The position numbers and the translations under genes were made by a program. The notes beneath the pieces are model-generated. The model saw only the letters and a list, made by a program, of their open reading frames with translations. It ran no database searches and was not told the DNA's origin. Positions 15,501 to 23,881 of a stretch of 37,548 bases of DNA are shown piece by piece (position 1 is the stretch's first letter; the number at the start of each line of letters is the position of its first letter). Source of the stretch: Halorubrum distributum JCM 10118 (lineage in GTDB: Archaea; Halobacteriota; Halobacteria; Halobacteriales; Haloferacaceae); contig NZ_AOJN01000048.1 of the NCBI RefSeq assembly GCF_000337335.1, positions 1 through 37,548 on the forward strand. The letters are read 5' to 3'.

Positions 15501-15842
15501 GAGGGGGGACGGACAACGCCGGGCGCAGATTCCGGTCGCGGCGACGTCGAGGGAACCGCCTTCGCCGACGCGACGCGCACGAACGATCCTCTCGCTGCGG
15601 GCGTCGATCGCCGGCGAGATCAGCCTCCGGAACGTCTCGTTCCCGGGGGGAACGTCCTCCCCGGCGTGAGCGGTATGAAGGGGCCCCGCTGTGGTGTCTC
15701 GCAGGCGCGCTACGGGATTACGGCCGACTACTCGCCGATGCGCCACATGGCGAGCTTCGAACCCGTCTACACCTACGATGGCACCGACATCCACACACTG
15801 GTGCCCGGCGAGGACCTGACGGCGGTCGCCGCGTTCGAGTGA
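15501..15842 (+). pseudogene. gene-like remnant or small gene after the flavoprotein
   Basis: The frame of the flavoprotein stays open for 113 more codons after its TGA, to a TGA at 15840-15842. The last 55 codons (from an ATG at 15675) have protein-like content and G/C-rich third positions: MKGPRCGVSQARYG, ADYSPMRHMASFEPVYTYDG, then DIHTLVPGEDLTAVAAFE. The first half has poorer third positions and many Arg/Pro. I do not recognise it. It may be the decayed 3' part of a lost gene or a short gene starting at 15675. No TATA box stands at the right distance before 15675. The rest of the gap to citrate synthase (15843-15897) holds nothing clear. Confidence 0.35.
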
Positions 15843-15897
15843 GGAAGGAGACGAGGACGGGAGGGAAAGCGGAACGCGTCGAGGGACGCGACGTCCG

Positions 15898-17040
15898 CTA
15901 CCGCTCGTCGAGGGGGATGAACTCGGCGTCCTCGGGACCGGTGTACCGGGCGCGCGGGCGGATGAGGCGGTTGTCTTCTTGGTACTCGGCGACGTGGGCG
16001 ATCCACCCGCCGACGCGGCTCATCGCGAAGATGGGCGTGTACATGTCGACCGGGATGCCGAGCGAGTCGTAGACGGAGCCGGAGTAGAAGTCGACGTTCG
16101 GGGCGATCCCCTTCTCGACGAGCCCTTGGTCGGTGAGATACTCCTCGATCGCGGTGGTGTAGTCGAGCCACTTCGTGTCGCCGGACGACTCCGAGAGGTC
16201 GCGGAGCTTCTCTTCGAGGATCTTCGCGCGGGGGTCTTTCACCTTGTAGACGCGGTGGCCGAACCCGGGGATTCGTCCGCCGTCAGCGCGGACGTCTTTC
16301 ACCCACTGGACCGGGTCCTTCGAGGAGGCGTCGATCTCGTGGAGCACCTCCATCACGTCCTGATTGGCGCCGCCGTGGAGCGGCCCCGAGAGCGCGCCGA
16401 TACCGCCCGTGACGCCGGAGTAGACGTCGGCCATCGTCGAACCGATCACCATCGCGGTGAACGTGGAGGCGTTGAGCCCGTGGTCGGCGTGGAGCGTGAG
16501 CGCCATGTCGAACGTCTCCTCGCTCACGGCGTCCGGCTCGGTCCCGGTTAGCATGTAGAGGAAGTTCCCGGCGTGCGACAGGTCCGGGTCGGGGGCGACC
16601 GGCTCTTCGCCCTGCCGGACGCGCTCGAACGCGGCGAGGACCGTCGGGATTTTCGCCGTGATCCGTCGGCCCTGGCGGAGGGCTGACTCGCCGTCGTCGC
16701 TCTCGCCGTCGGGATCGTACGCGGACAGCATCGACGTCGCGGTCCGGAGCGCGGCCATCGGCCGCTCGTCGGCGTCCGCGAGCGCGCGGACCGTCTCGAT
16801 GACGTCGTCGTTCACCTCGCGCTCCGCCGCGAGGTCGGCGGCGAACGAGTCGAGCTCCGCGGCAGTGGGCAGGGAACCGTGCCACAGCAGGTACAGCACC
16901 TCCTCGTAGCTCGCACCCCGCGCGAGGTCCTCGATGTCGTACCCGCGATACACGAGCTTCCCGACCTCGCCGTCGACGTAGCTCAGATCCGACTCCGCGA
17001 CGAGGACGCCCTCGAGCCCGCGTTTTAACTCATCGGCCAT
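15898..17040 (-). CDS. citZ: citrate synthase
   Basis: 380 residues, the typical length of the dimeric archaeal and Gram-positive type. It condenses acetyl-CoA and oxaloacetate to citrate, the first step of the citrate cycle. All catalytic residues are in place: the first His in LTLHADHGLNASTF, the second in RIPGFGHRVYK, and the Asp in APNVDFYSG. The start region LEGVLVAESDLSYVDGEVGKL is also standard. A CTTTTTTGCC box on the minus strand (17061-17070) lies about 25 bases before the ATG. It faces the korAB-flavoprotein group, placing two citrate-cycle steps together. Confidence 0.96.
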   Translation of the reverse strand: MADELKRGLEGVLVAESDLSYVDGEVGKLVYRGYDIEDLARGASYEEVLYLLWHGSLPTAAELDSFAADLAAEREVNDDVIETVRALADADERPMAALRTATSMLSAYDPDGESDDGESALRQGRRITAKIPTVLAAFERVRQGEEPVAPDPDLSHAGNFLYMLTGTEPDAVSEETFDMALTLHADHGLNASTFTAMVIGSTMADVYSGVTGGIGALSGPLHGGANQDVMEVLHEIDASSKDPVQWVKDVRADGGRIPGFGHRVYKVKDPRAKILEEKLRDLSESSGDTKWLDYTTAIEEYLTDQGLVEKGIAPNVDFYSGSVYDSLGIPVDMYTPIFAMSRVGGWIAHVAEYQEDNRLIRPRARYTGPEDAEFIPLDER

Positions 17041-17060
17041 ACCACGTCGTTCCGACCAAC

Positions 17061-17070
17061 GGCAAAAAAG
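17061..17070 (-). promoter_or_regulatory. TATA-like box of citrate synthase
   Basis: CTTTTTTGCC on the minus strand, about 25 bases before the ATG at 17040, in an otherwise G+C-rich gap. The box also lies just beyond the end of the next upstream gene (17220). Confidence 0.5.
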
Positions 17071-17219
17071 CGTTATCTTTCAGGAGGAATACGATACGTC
17101 GATCGTGGTACGCCACCGCGTCGGACGACGACGTGACAGGGTTCGGAAACGTCCGCGTCCGGTCGCGGGCGGACCGGACGGCCGTGGGCTCGGCGCGCCG
17201 CCGCCGGGCGCCTCCCGCC

Positions 17220-19109
17220 TCAGCGCGCCGGGACGACCGTCACCGTCCGGTTCCGGTCGATCGCGTCCTCCAGCTCCTCGGCGATGGCGGAGCCGCGAGA
17301 GACCTGGACTTCGCCGCCGCGACCGACCGTAGCGGTGAAGAGGTACTCGCCGTCGGCGCGCACCTCGACCGTCTCGCCGACGCCGTCGTCGACGTCGATG
17401 ACGACGTGCCGCGAGGTGATCTCCGGCGCGACGACCGTCCCACGCTCGGCACCGACCTGTCCGTCGCCGCGGCCGTTCCCCGCGGCACCGCCGGCGGAGC
17501 CGCCTCCCGACCCGCCGGGCTTCTCGTCGTGCGTGCGGACGTCGATGTCGATCCCGAGGCGGCTTTCGATGTCGGCGATGCGGCCGCCGCCCTTCCCGAT
17601 CACTGTGCCGATGTCGCCCTCGGTGACGTAGACGACCGCCTCGTCGTCGCCGTTGAGCGTCACGTCGACGCGGCCGTGCGCGACCGACTTGATCTCGCGT
17701 TCGATCTCCTTTTTGGCGATGCGGCCGACGCCGGAGTCTCCCTCCGCCTCGCCGCCGTCCTCGTCGAGCGGGACGGTGACGACCTGCCGGTTGAACGTGT
17801 AGATCTCGTACTCCGGCCGACCGGTCTCGAAGTTCGACACCTGGATGACCGGGCGGGCGAGGTCCTCGGCGGTGAGCCCCGCCGGCACCTTCACCTCCGT
17901 CGTCACGTCGTAGACCGTGTGGACCTCGCCGGCCTCGATGTAGACGACGGTGTCGACGATCTGGGGGATCATCCCGAGCTCGACGCGGCCGACAAGCCGC
18001 TGGAGCGCGTCGATCGCGCGGGAGGCGTGGACGACGCCGACCATGCCGACGCCCGCCATCCGCATGTCAGAGAACACCTCGAAGTCGTTCGTCTTCCGGA
18101 CCTCGTCGTAGATGGTGTAGTCCGGCCGGACGAGGAGGAGGGAGTCGGCGGTGTTCTCCATCTCGCCGCCGAGCGCGCCGTACTGGGTGATCTCCGGACC
18201 GACCTGGAGGTCGCGCGGCTTCTCCATCGTCTTCACGGCGTAGTCGCTGTCGTTTAAGAACTCCGCGACCGCCTGCGCGAACGTCGACTTCCCGGCGCCG
18301 GGCGACCCAGAGATGAGCACGCCGCGCTTCCGCTCCGTGAACCGGTCGCGCAGCTCGTCGGCGAACTCGTAGTCGTCGAGGGTCGTCTTCGCGATCGGTC
18401 TGACCGCGGTGATCTCGATCCCGTCCGCGAAGGGCGGCCGCGCGACCGCGATCCGGTAGTCGCGGAACTGGACGATGTCCATCCCGTCGTCGGAGAGCTC
18501 GATGAACCCGTCGCTCGACTGGCGGGCCAGGTCGACGATCGAGTTGGCCCACTCGCGCATCTGGCCCTCTTCGGTCGGCTCGTCGTCGATCTCGACGTAC
18601 CGCATCTCGCCCAGCGTCCCGCGCTTCGCCTTCGGGACGGTCCCCGTCTTGAGGTGGACGGACATCGTCTCCTCGGTGAAGAACTGCTGAATCGGAAGGT
18701 CGTCGACGACGCCGCGGGCGACGGGCTCGACGTACTCGACGTCCAGCCCCTTCGCGCGGGCGACCTCTGCCTGGACCACGTCGCTCGACAGGAGCGTCGC
18801 GTCGTGGTCGGCGGCCAGGTCGCGGATCAGCGCGTCCACGTCGCCCTCGTGGGCGTTCGAGCGGGCGTCGCCGCTGGCGCGCTCGCCGACGTACCGCAGC
18901 TCGATTTCCCCGTCGTCGGCGTAGTCCGCGAGCCGCTTCAGCTCGCTCAGCCCGTCCCAGCCCGATTCGAGCCCGTCGTTCGCCTGCGACTCCAGCTCGC
19001 CCACGACCGCCTCGGGGACGAACACGGTGACCGACTCGTAGGTCCCGTCCGCGACGCGTTCGGACACGCGGCCGTCGACGACCGCGCTCGTGTCCGGTAC
19101 TACGTTCAT
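17220..19109 (-). CDS. PINA-type protein: PIN domain, hexameric ATPase and KH domain
   Basis: 629 residues in three parts. Residues 1-130 are a PIN nuclease domain (NVVPDTSAVVDGRV with D6, then EGDVDALIRDLAAD and TLLSSD). Residues about 140-480 are a PilT/VirB11-like ATPase with Walker A GSPGAGKST (268-276), TIYDEVRKTNDFEVF and the HAS box VVHASRAIDALQRL. About 485-530 is a KH RNA/DNA-binding domain with the loop IGKGGGRIADIE, followed by a Gly-rich linker and a small beta-rich end. This is the architecture of archaeal PINA, reported in Sulfolobus as a hexameric ATPase acting with Holliday-junction and fork-repair proteins. A CCCTTATAC box (19132-19140) lies 27 bases before the ATG. Confidence 0.9.
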   Translation of the reverse strand: MNVVPDTSAVVDGRVSERVADGTYESVTVFVPEAVVGELESQANDGLESGWDGLSELKRLADYADDGEIELRYVGERASGDARSNAHEGDVDALIRDLAADHDATLLSSDVVQAEVARAKGLDVEYVEPVARGVVDDLPIQQFFTEETMSVHLKTGTVPKAKRGTLGEMRYVEIDDEPTEEGQMREWANSIVDLARQSSDGFIELSDDGMDIVQFRDYRIAVARPPFADGIEITAVRPIAKTTLDDYEFADELRDRFTERKRGVLISGSPGAGKSTFAQAVAEFLNDSDYAVKTMEKPRDLQVGPEITQYGALGGEMENTADSLLLVRPDYTIYDEVRKTNDFEVFSDMRMAGVGMVGVVHASRAIDALQRLVGRVELGMIPQIVDTVVYIEAGEVHTVYDVTTEVKVPAGLTAEDLARPVIQVSNFETGRPEYEIYTFNRQVVTVPLDEDGGEAEGDSGVGRIAKKEIEREIKSVAHGRVDVTLNGDDEAVVYVTEGDIGTVIGKGGGRIADIESRLGIDIDVRTHDEKPGGSGGGSAGGAAGNGRGDGQVGAERGTVVAPEITSRHVVIDVDDGVGETVEVRADGEYLFTATVGRGGEVQVSRGSAIAEELEDAIDRNRTVTVVPAR

Positions 19110-19131
19110 ACCGAAGTTCGGTCCGGGAACC

Positions 19132-19140
19132 GTATAAGGG
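19132..19140 (-). promoter_or_regulatory. TATA-like box of the PIN-ATPase gene
   Basis: CCCTTATAC on the minus strand is about 27 bases before the ATG at 19109, a good leaderless promoter. Confidence 0.5.
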
Positions 19141-19185
19141 TGTTCGACCGGGGGCGCTCTGGTCGTCTACTGCGAGAGAAACCGC

Positions 19186-19902
19186 TCAGTCGTCCGCGGC
19201 CGCCCGCTCCGCCCGCTCGGCCGCCAGCCGCTCGGCGTAGGCGGTGAAGTTCTCGAACAGCGCCTTCGCCTCGCAGGCGGCGTCGTACGCCTCCGGGGTG
19301 ATCGATTCGAGGACGCCGTCCACGCGGGCGTCGCCGATCTGGTCTCGCTTGCCGTCCGTCACCTCGCGGGCGGTCTCGGCGTCGTACTCGGGGTGGAACT
19401 GGACGCCCCAGCAGTGGCCGTCGCGGAACGCGTGGACGCCGCGGTCGTTCTCGGCGAGCAGCGTCGCCGACGGCGGGAGCTCGACGACCGCGTCGCCGTG
19501 GGTCGTGAAGGCGGTGAACGACTCGCCGATCCCCTCGAACAGCGGGTCGTCGCGGACGCGGCGGATCTCGTTGTAGCCGATCTCGAACCCGTCCATCCCC
19601 GCGACGCGGCCGCCGAGCGCCTCAGCGAGCACCTGGTGGCCGTAACAGACGCCGAGGACCGGAACGCCGGCGTCGGCGGCCTCGGCGACGTAGTCGACGA
19701 GCGGCGGGATCCACGCCTCGTCCCAGTAGACAGAGGAGCGAGACCCCGTCACCACGACGCCGTCGAACTCGGTGTGGTCGGGGAGGTCGCCGTCGACCGC
19801 GTCGAACTCGACGAGGTCGGCGTCGAGCTCCCGGCGGAAGTTCCGACGGGTGTTCGCGCCGTCGTGGGCGGCGTTCAAGAGTGCGAACCGGAGGCGAGTC
19901 AT
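19186..19902 (-). CDS. class I glutamine amidotransferase-like protein
   Basis: 238 residues. The triad of the class I amidotransferase fold is complete: nucleophile C86 in LGVCYGHQVLAEALGG, and H170 and E172 in GVQFHPEYD. The oxyanion strand VVTGSRSSVYWDE precedes them. It is a free-standing domain like the GMP-synthase-related family (GuaA N-terminal-like), which removes ammonia from glutamine or gamma-glutamyl amines. No synthetase partner lies nearby, so it may be a gamma-glutamyl hydrolase of amines. A GTTTTGTG box lies about 26 bases before the ATG. It ends 77 bases before the PIN-ATPase start on the same strand. Confidence 0.88.
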   Translation of the reverse strand: MTRLRFALLNAAHDGANTRRNFRRELDADLVEFDAVDGDLPDHTEFDGVVVTGSRSSVYWDEAWIPPLVDYVAEAADAGVPVLGVCYGHQVLAEALGGRVAGMDGFEIGYNEIRRVRDDPLFEGIGESFTAFTTHGDAVVELPPSATLLAENDRGVHAFRDGHCWGVQFHPEYDAETAREVTDGKRDQIGDARVDGVLESITPEAYDAACEAKALFENFTAYAERLAAERAERAAADD

Positions 19903-20020
19903 CGACCGAACGGAGACGCGAGAGTCACAAAACGGTTGCGGCGTCGGACGTGCCGGCCGCCGACGCGGACGCGTGGGCGCCGCTCGAACCGCGGCGTCCG
20001 CCCACCGGGGTACGCCGGCG

Positions 20021-20824
20021 CTACTCGAACCGGTCGGCCGCGTGCTCGGCGAGCCAGCCCGAGAGCAGGTCGTTGACCGCCGCCGACGCCTCGACGCCGA
20101 CGAGGTGCCGGGCGCCCTCGACCGCGTGGAACTCGCCGCGCGGGAGCCCCTCGGCGAGCGTCTCGCCGGCCGTGACCGGACAGACCGTGTCGTCGCTCCC
20201 GTGGACGACGAGGGTCGGCGTGGTGACCTCGAACAGCCCGTCGGTCAGGTCGAACCCCTCGACCGCGGCGCGGTGCGCCTCGTACGCCTCGCGGTCGGCG
20301 TCCTCCGCGAGGCGCCACTCCGCGATCCGCGAGAGCGCGTCCGGATGCGCCTCGCGGAAGTCGGGCGAGAGCAGCCCGGAGAGCGACCCCTCGACCGCGG
20401 CCGGGTCGGTCGGGTCGGCCCAGACGCCGTCGGGGTTGAACGCGTCGCCCGCGGGGGGCGTTCCCACCACGGCGACGCTCGCCGGCCGGGAGGCGGTCCG
20501 CGCGGCGGTGAGGGCGACCATCCCGCCGAGGCCGTAGCCGACGAGGTGGGCGTTCCGGATCCCCTCGGCCGCGCAGACCGCGTCGAGGTCGGCGGCGAGC
20601 GACTCGATCCGGTAGGGACCGGGCGGGGCGTCCGACCGGCCGACGCCGCGCGTCTCGGGCGTGATCACCGTGTGCGGCCCCGCAAGCGCGGCGTGCTGCC
20701 AGCCGAACTGCCAGGCGCCGAGCCCGACGTCGCCGCAGAAGACGACCGCCTCGTCGGGGTCGCCCGCGTCGGGGGCGTCCACCTCGTACCGGATCTCGGT
20801 GCCGGCGTTGGTCGCGTAGGGCAT
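20021..20824 (-). CDS. alpha/beta hydrolase-fold protein lacking the catalytic serine
   Basis: 267 residues with the usual fold order: strand AVVFCGDVGLGAWQF, the DR-like strand VITPETRGVGRSD, the nucleophile elbow, a cap region (about 120-195), TTPTLVVHGSDDTVCPV with the acid D212, and EGARHLVGVE with H240. The elbow reads HLVGYGLGGMVAL: position 98, which is Ser in the family's GxSxG, is Gly (codon GGC, one base from AGC). The enzyme is therefore probably not an esterase; it may be inactive, use another mechanism, or bind a ligand. It begins 21 bases after the alaS stop and is probably read with it. Confidence 0.85.
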   Translation of the reverse strand: MPYATNAGTEIRYEVDAPDAGDPDEAVVFCGDVGLGAWQFGWQHAALAGPHTVITPETRGVGRSDAPPGPYRIESLAADLDAVCAAEGIRNAHLVGYGLGGMVALTAARTASRPASVAVVGTPPAGDAFNPDGVWADPTDPAAVEGSLSGLLSPDFREAHPDALSRIAEWRLAEDADREAYEAHRAAVEGFDLTDGLFEVTTPTLVVHGSDDTVCPVTAGETLAEGLPRGEFHAVEGARHLVGVEASAAVNDLLSGWLAEHAADRFE

Positions 20825-20845
20825 CTCGAACTCGCGGGGAAGAGA

Positions 20846-23626
20846 CTATGCCTCCTGGAGGCTGCGAAGGACGTCCGGCGCCGCCGCGAGCGCGTCGTCG
20901 AGCGCGTCCGCGTCCGGGCCGCCTCCCTGCGCGAAGTCCGGCGGGCCGCCGCCGCCGCCGCCGACGCGCCCGGCGAGCTCCGAGACGACCTGCCCGGCGT
21001 TCACGTCGACGCCGTCGGGGACGCCGACGACGAAGCTCGCGGAGCCGTCGGTGCCGCTGCCGATCACGGCGACCTTCCCGTCGTCGACGTGTGCGTTCGC
21101 GGTCGCGCGGAGCTCGTCGGCGTCCCCGTCGAGCCGCTGGATCACCGCGGCGGTTCCGGCGACCTCGACCTCTTCCGCGTCGGCGCCGCCGGAGGCGCGC
21201 GCGGTCGCGAGCTCCTCCTTGAGCGACTCGATCTCCTTGCCCCGCGCCTTCCACTCCTCGAAGAAGCGCTCCGCCGTCTCGGGCACGTCGAGCGGGTCGA
21301 CGTCCAACACGTCGGCGGCGTCGTATAACGCGTCCTCGGTGCGCTGGGTCGACTCGACCGCCGCGGCGCCCGCGGCGAAGACGATCCGCTCGACCCCGTC
21401 CTGAACCGGCTCCGTCTTCAGCACCTTCACGGCGCCGATCTCGCCGGTCCGGTCGACGTGGGTGCCCGCGCAGGCCTGGACGTCGGCGTCGCCGACGTGG
21501 ATCAGCCGGACGTTCGTTCCCGGCGGGACGCCGCCCTGATACAGGTCGAAGCCGTGTTCCGCCTCCGCCTCGTTGCGGTCGGGCCACTCCTGGCGCACCG
21601 GCACGTCGTCGCGGACCAACTCGTTGGCGACGCGCTCGATCGTCTTCACGTCCTCGCGGGTGATGCGCTCGAAGTGGCGCACGTCGAGCCGCGCGGAGTC
21701 GGTCCCCTTCTGGGCACCCGCCTGCCGGACGTGGTCGCCGAGGACCTCGCGGGCGGCGTGACCGATCAGGTGGGTCGCGGTGTGGTGCGCGCGGAGCCGC
21801 TCGCGGCGGTCGCCGTCGACCTGCCCGCGGACGAACTCGCCTTTCCCGGGGTCCGCGTCCGTGCGGTGGAGGACGACGCCGTCTGCCTCCTGAACGTCGG
21901 TGACGTCGACGGTGGTCTCGCCGACCGTGAGCTGGCCCCTGTCGGCCGGTTGGCCGCCGCCTTCGGGGTAGAACATGGTCTGGTCCAACACGACGTCGTA
22001 CCCCTCCTCGGCGTCGACCACGTCGAGGACGACCGCCTCGAACTCCGTGCGCCCCTGGTCGTCGTAGAACAGCTTCTCCGTCTCGGGGAGGTCGGCGAGC
22101 CGCTCGTCGCGCTCGTCGGCCGCCGCCGCGGCGTCGCCCTCCTCGTGGCGGTCGGCGACGAGCGCGTAGAAGTCGTCGGGCACGTCGACGCTCGCGCCGC
22201 GGTCGTCGGCGATGTCGGCGACCATATCGGGCTGGATCCCGTGGGAGTCGTACAGCTCCAGCAGCTCTTCGGTCGGGATCGGTTCGCCGGTGCCGGCGTA
22301 CTCGTCGGCGAGCTGTTCGACCTTGCGGGCGCCCCGCTCCAGCGTCCGCTCGTACTTCCGCTCCTCGCTGCGGACGATCTCGCGGATCGTGTCGCGGTTC
22401 TCGTAGCCGAGCCGATCGGCCTGCATGTCGACGAGCTCGTCGAGGGGGGCGTCGACGCCGACCTCGTCGACGAGCCGCTTCATCCGCCGTAACACCATCC
22501 GGGCGAGGTAGCCCGTGCCGACGTTCGACGGGACGATCTCGTCGCCGAACATGTACGCGAGCGTCCGCGAGTGGTCGGCGATCGCGTAGATAGACTCCAA
22601 GGGTTCGACCAGCTCGCGCAGCCGGTCGACGTCGACGTCGAGCCGGTCGGCGATCTCGCCGCGGGCGGCCTCCACGTCGTCGACGTCGTCGATGTCGAGC
22701 CGCCCGGAGAGCTTCGCGGCGCGGTGGACGATCTCGCGTTCCGCCTCGGTGTGTTCGATCCCGGCGTTGTCCTTCAGGAAGTCGATCGCGTCGGGGTAGA
22801 CGGCCTCGTACACCGTCGCGGTCCCCTGGCTCATCCACGTCCACCGTTCGAGCCCGTACCCGGTGTCGACGATGTACGTGTCCATGAACGAGTACGTGTT
22901 CCCGTCCTTCATCTCGTAGTCGCCGTCCGGGTCCTGCTCCATACACATGAAGACGAGCGTCGCCAGCTCGGCGCCTTTATAAATGACCTCGATGGCCGGG
23001 CCGGCGTTGCCGCCGCCGACCCACGGGTCCTCGATGTAGGTTATCTCCTCGAGGTCCGCCCCGAGGCTCTCGAACAGCTCGTCGCAGTACCGGACCGTCT
23101 CGTCTTTCCAGTACACCTCGCCGTGGTAGGCGTACTCGTCCTCCTCGACCTCCTCGCGCGTGTTGAACGCGTGGTGGGCCATCATCTCGAACGCCATCGT
23201 GTGGCGACCCGTCTTGCCGACGTTGTCGATGTCCTGCATCCGAATACAGGGCTGTGAGATGGTCAGCGGGTTCGCGGGCGGCGGCGTCTGCCCGGACGTG
23301 ACGAGCGGCTGGAAGTCGTAGATGGACGCCTGCGTCAGGAGGACGTCGTCGCGCCAGCGGTTCGCGGCGACCGGGTACGGGTCGATCCGCTCGTGGCCGT
23401 GCTCCTCGAAGAAGGAGAGGAACGCCTCGCGCATCTCCGACAGCGAGCGGGCCTCCGGGAACCCGGGGTCGTCGATGAAGCTGTAGTCCTCGCAGGGCGG
23501 CTCGCCGCACAGCTCTCGGTCCGCGTCGCGGGTCCAGAAGTGCGCGCCACAGGAGGTGCACTCCTTGCGCTCGAACCCCTCCTCCTCGAAGTAGTCGAGA
23601 CGGTACTCCGCTTCGAGATCGCTCAT
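20846..23626 (-). CDS. alaS: alanine-tRNA ligase
   Basis: 926 residues from the ATG at 23626 ([10 protein letters not shown]); the longer frame upstream has no coding character. It charges tRNA-Ala and removes wrongly attached Ser or Gly. The archaeal N-terminal zinc finger is visible (C23, C26, C40, C45). The class II core follows ([56 protein letters not shown]). The editing domain has HHTATH (614-619) and C719-x-G-T-H723. The C-terminal domain ends with the Gly-rich stretch [28 protein letters not shown] box (23651-23659 on the minus strand) lies about 28 bases before the ATG. It is divergent from the histidine kinase gene. Confidence 0.97.
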   Translation of the reverse strand: MSDLEAEYRLDYFEEEGFERKECTSCGAHFWTRDADRELCGEPPCEDYSFIDDPGFPEARSLSEMREAFLSFFEEHGHERIDPYPVAANRWRDDVLLTQASIYDFQPLVTSGQTPPPANPLTISQPCIRMQDIDNVGKTGRHTMAFEMMAHHAFNTREEVEEDEYAYHGEVYWKDETVRYCDELFESLGADLEEITYIEDPWVGGGNAGPAIEVIYKGAELATLVFMCMEQDPDGDYEMKDGNTYSFMDTYIVDTGYGLERWTWMSQGTATVYEAVYPDAIDFLKDNAGIEHTEAEREIVHRAAKLSGRLDIDDVDDVEAARGEIADRLDVDVDRLRELVEPLESIYAIADHSRTLAYMFGDEIVPSNVGTGYLARMVLRRMKRLVDEVGVDAPLDELVDMQADRLGYENRDTIREIVRSEERKYERTLERGARKVEQLADEYAGTGEPIPTEELLELYDSHGIQPDMVADIADDRGASVDVPDDFYALVADRHEEGDAAAAADERDERLADLPETEKLFYDDQGRTEFEAVVLDVVDAEEGYDVVLDQTMFYPEGGGQPADRGQLTVGETTVDVTDVQEADGVVLHRTDADPGKGEFVRGQVDGDRRERLRAHHTATHLIGHAAREVLGDHVRQAGAQKGTDSARLDVRHFERITREDVKTIERVANELVRDDVPVRQEWPDRNEAEAEHGFDLYQGGVPPGTNVRLIHVGDADVQACAGTHVDRTGEIGAVKVLKTEPVQDGVERIVFAAGAAAVESTQRTEDALYDAADVLDVDPLDVPETAERFFEEWKARGKEIESLKEELATARASGGADAEEVEVAGTAAVIQRLDGDADELRATANAHVDDGKVAVIGSGTDGSASFVVGVPDGVDVNAGQVVSELAGRVGGGGGGPPDFAQGGGPDADALDDALAAAPDVLRSLQEA

Positions 23627-23650
23627 TACACGAACGTGGCCCGTGTTGCT

Positions 23651-23659
23651 CCAAAAGGG
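23651..23659 (-). promoter_or_regulatory. TATA-like box of alaS
   Basis: CCCTTTTGG on the minus strand, about 28 bases before the alaS ATG at 23626, supports this start over longer frames. Confidence 0.5.
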
Positions 23660-23846
23660 TTCCGGGGTCGCTCGTCGCCCGCGACGGCGCCGCTCGCCAC
23701 CGCGAGACGGGCTCGACGGGGATTCTCGGGCGGAGCGACGGCGACCGGTCGCCGGGGGACCTGGGAAACAGGAACGCGGCACACGACGAACGTCGCGATC
23801 GATCGGAACCGGACGACGGCACCGGGCTTCGCCGACCGGTACGAGG

Positions 23847-23854
23847 ATTTATAC
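23847..23854 (+). promoter_or_regulatory. TATA-like box of the histidine kinase
   Basis: ATTTATAC lies about 30 bases before the proposed GTG start at 23882 and is the only A+T-rich box in the divergent gap with alaS. It argues against the longer upstream frame being translated. Confidence 0.5.
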
Positions 23855-23881
23855 GCTCCGCGGCGCCTATCACGTACAATT

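Noticed and set aside
20849..20862. Inverted repeat GCCTCCTGGAGGC at the alaS end as terminator
   Set aside because: It lies inside the last alaS codons, has a one-base loop and no T-run, and the next gene starts 21 bases on.
23627..23881. tRNA or other RNA gene between alaS and the kinase
   Set aside because: A TTC-containing stretch is present, but no cloverleaf arms could be formed.
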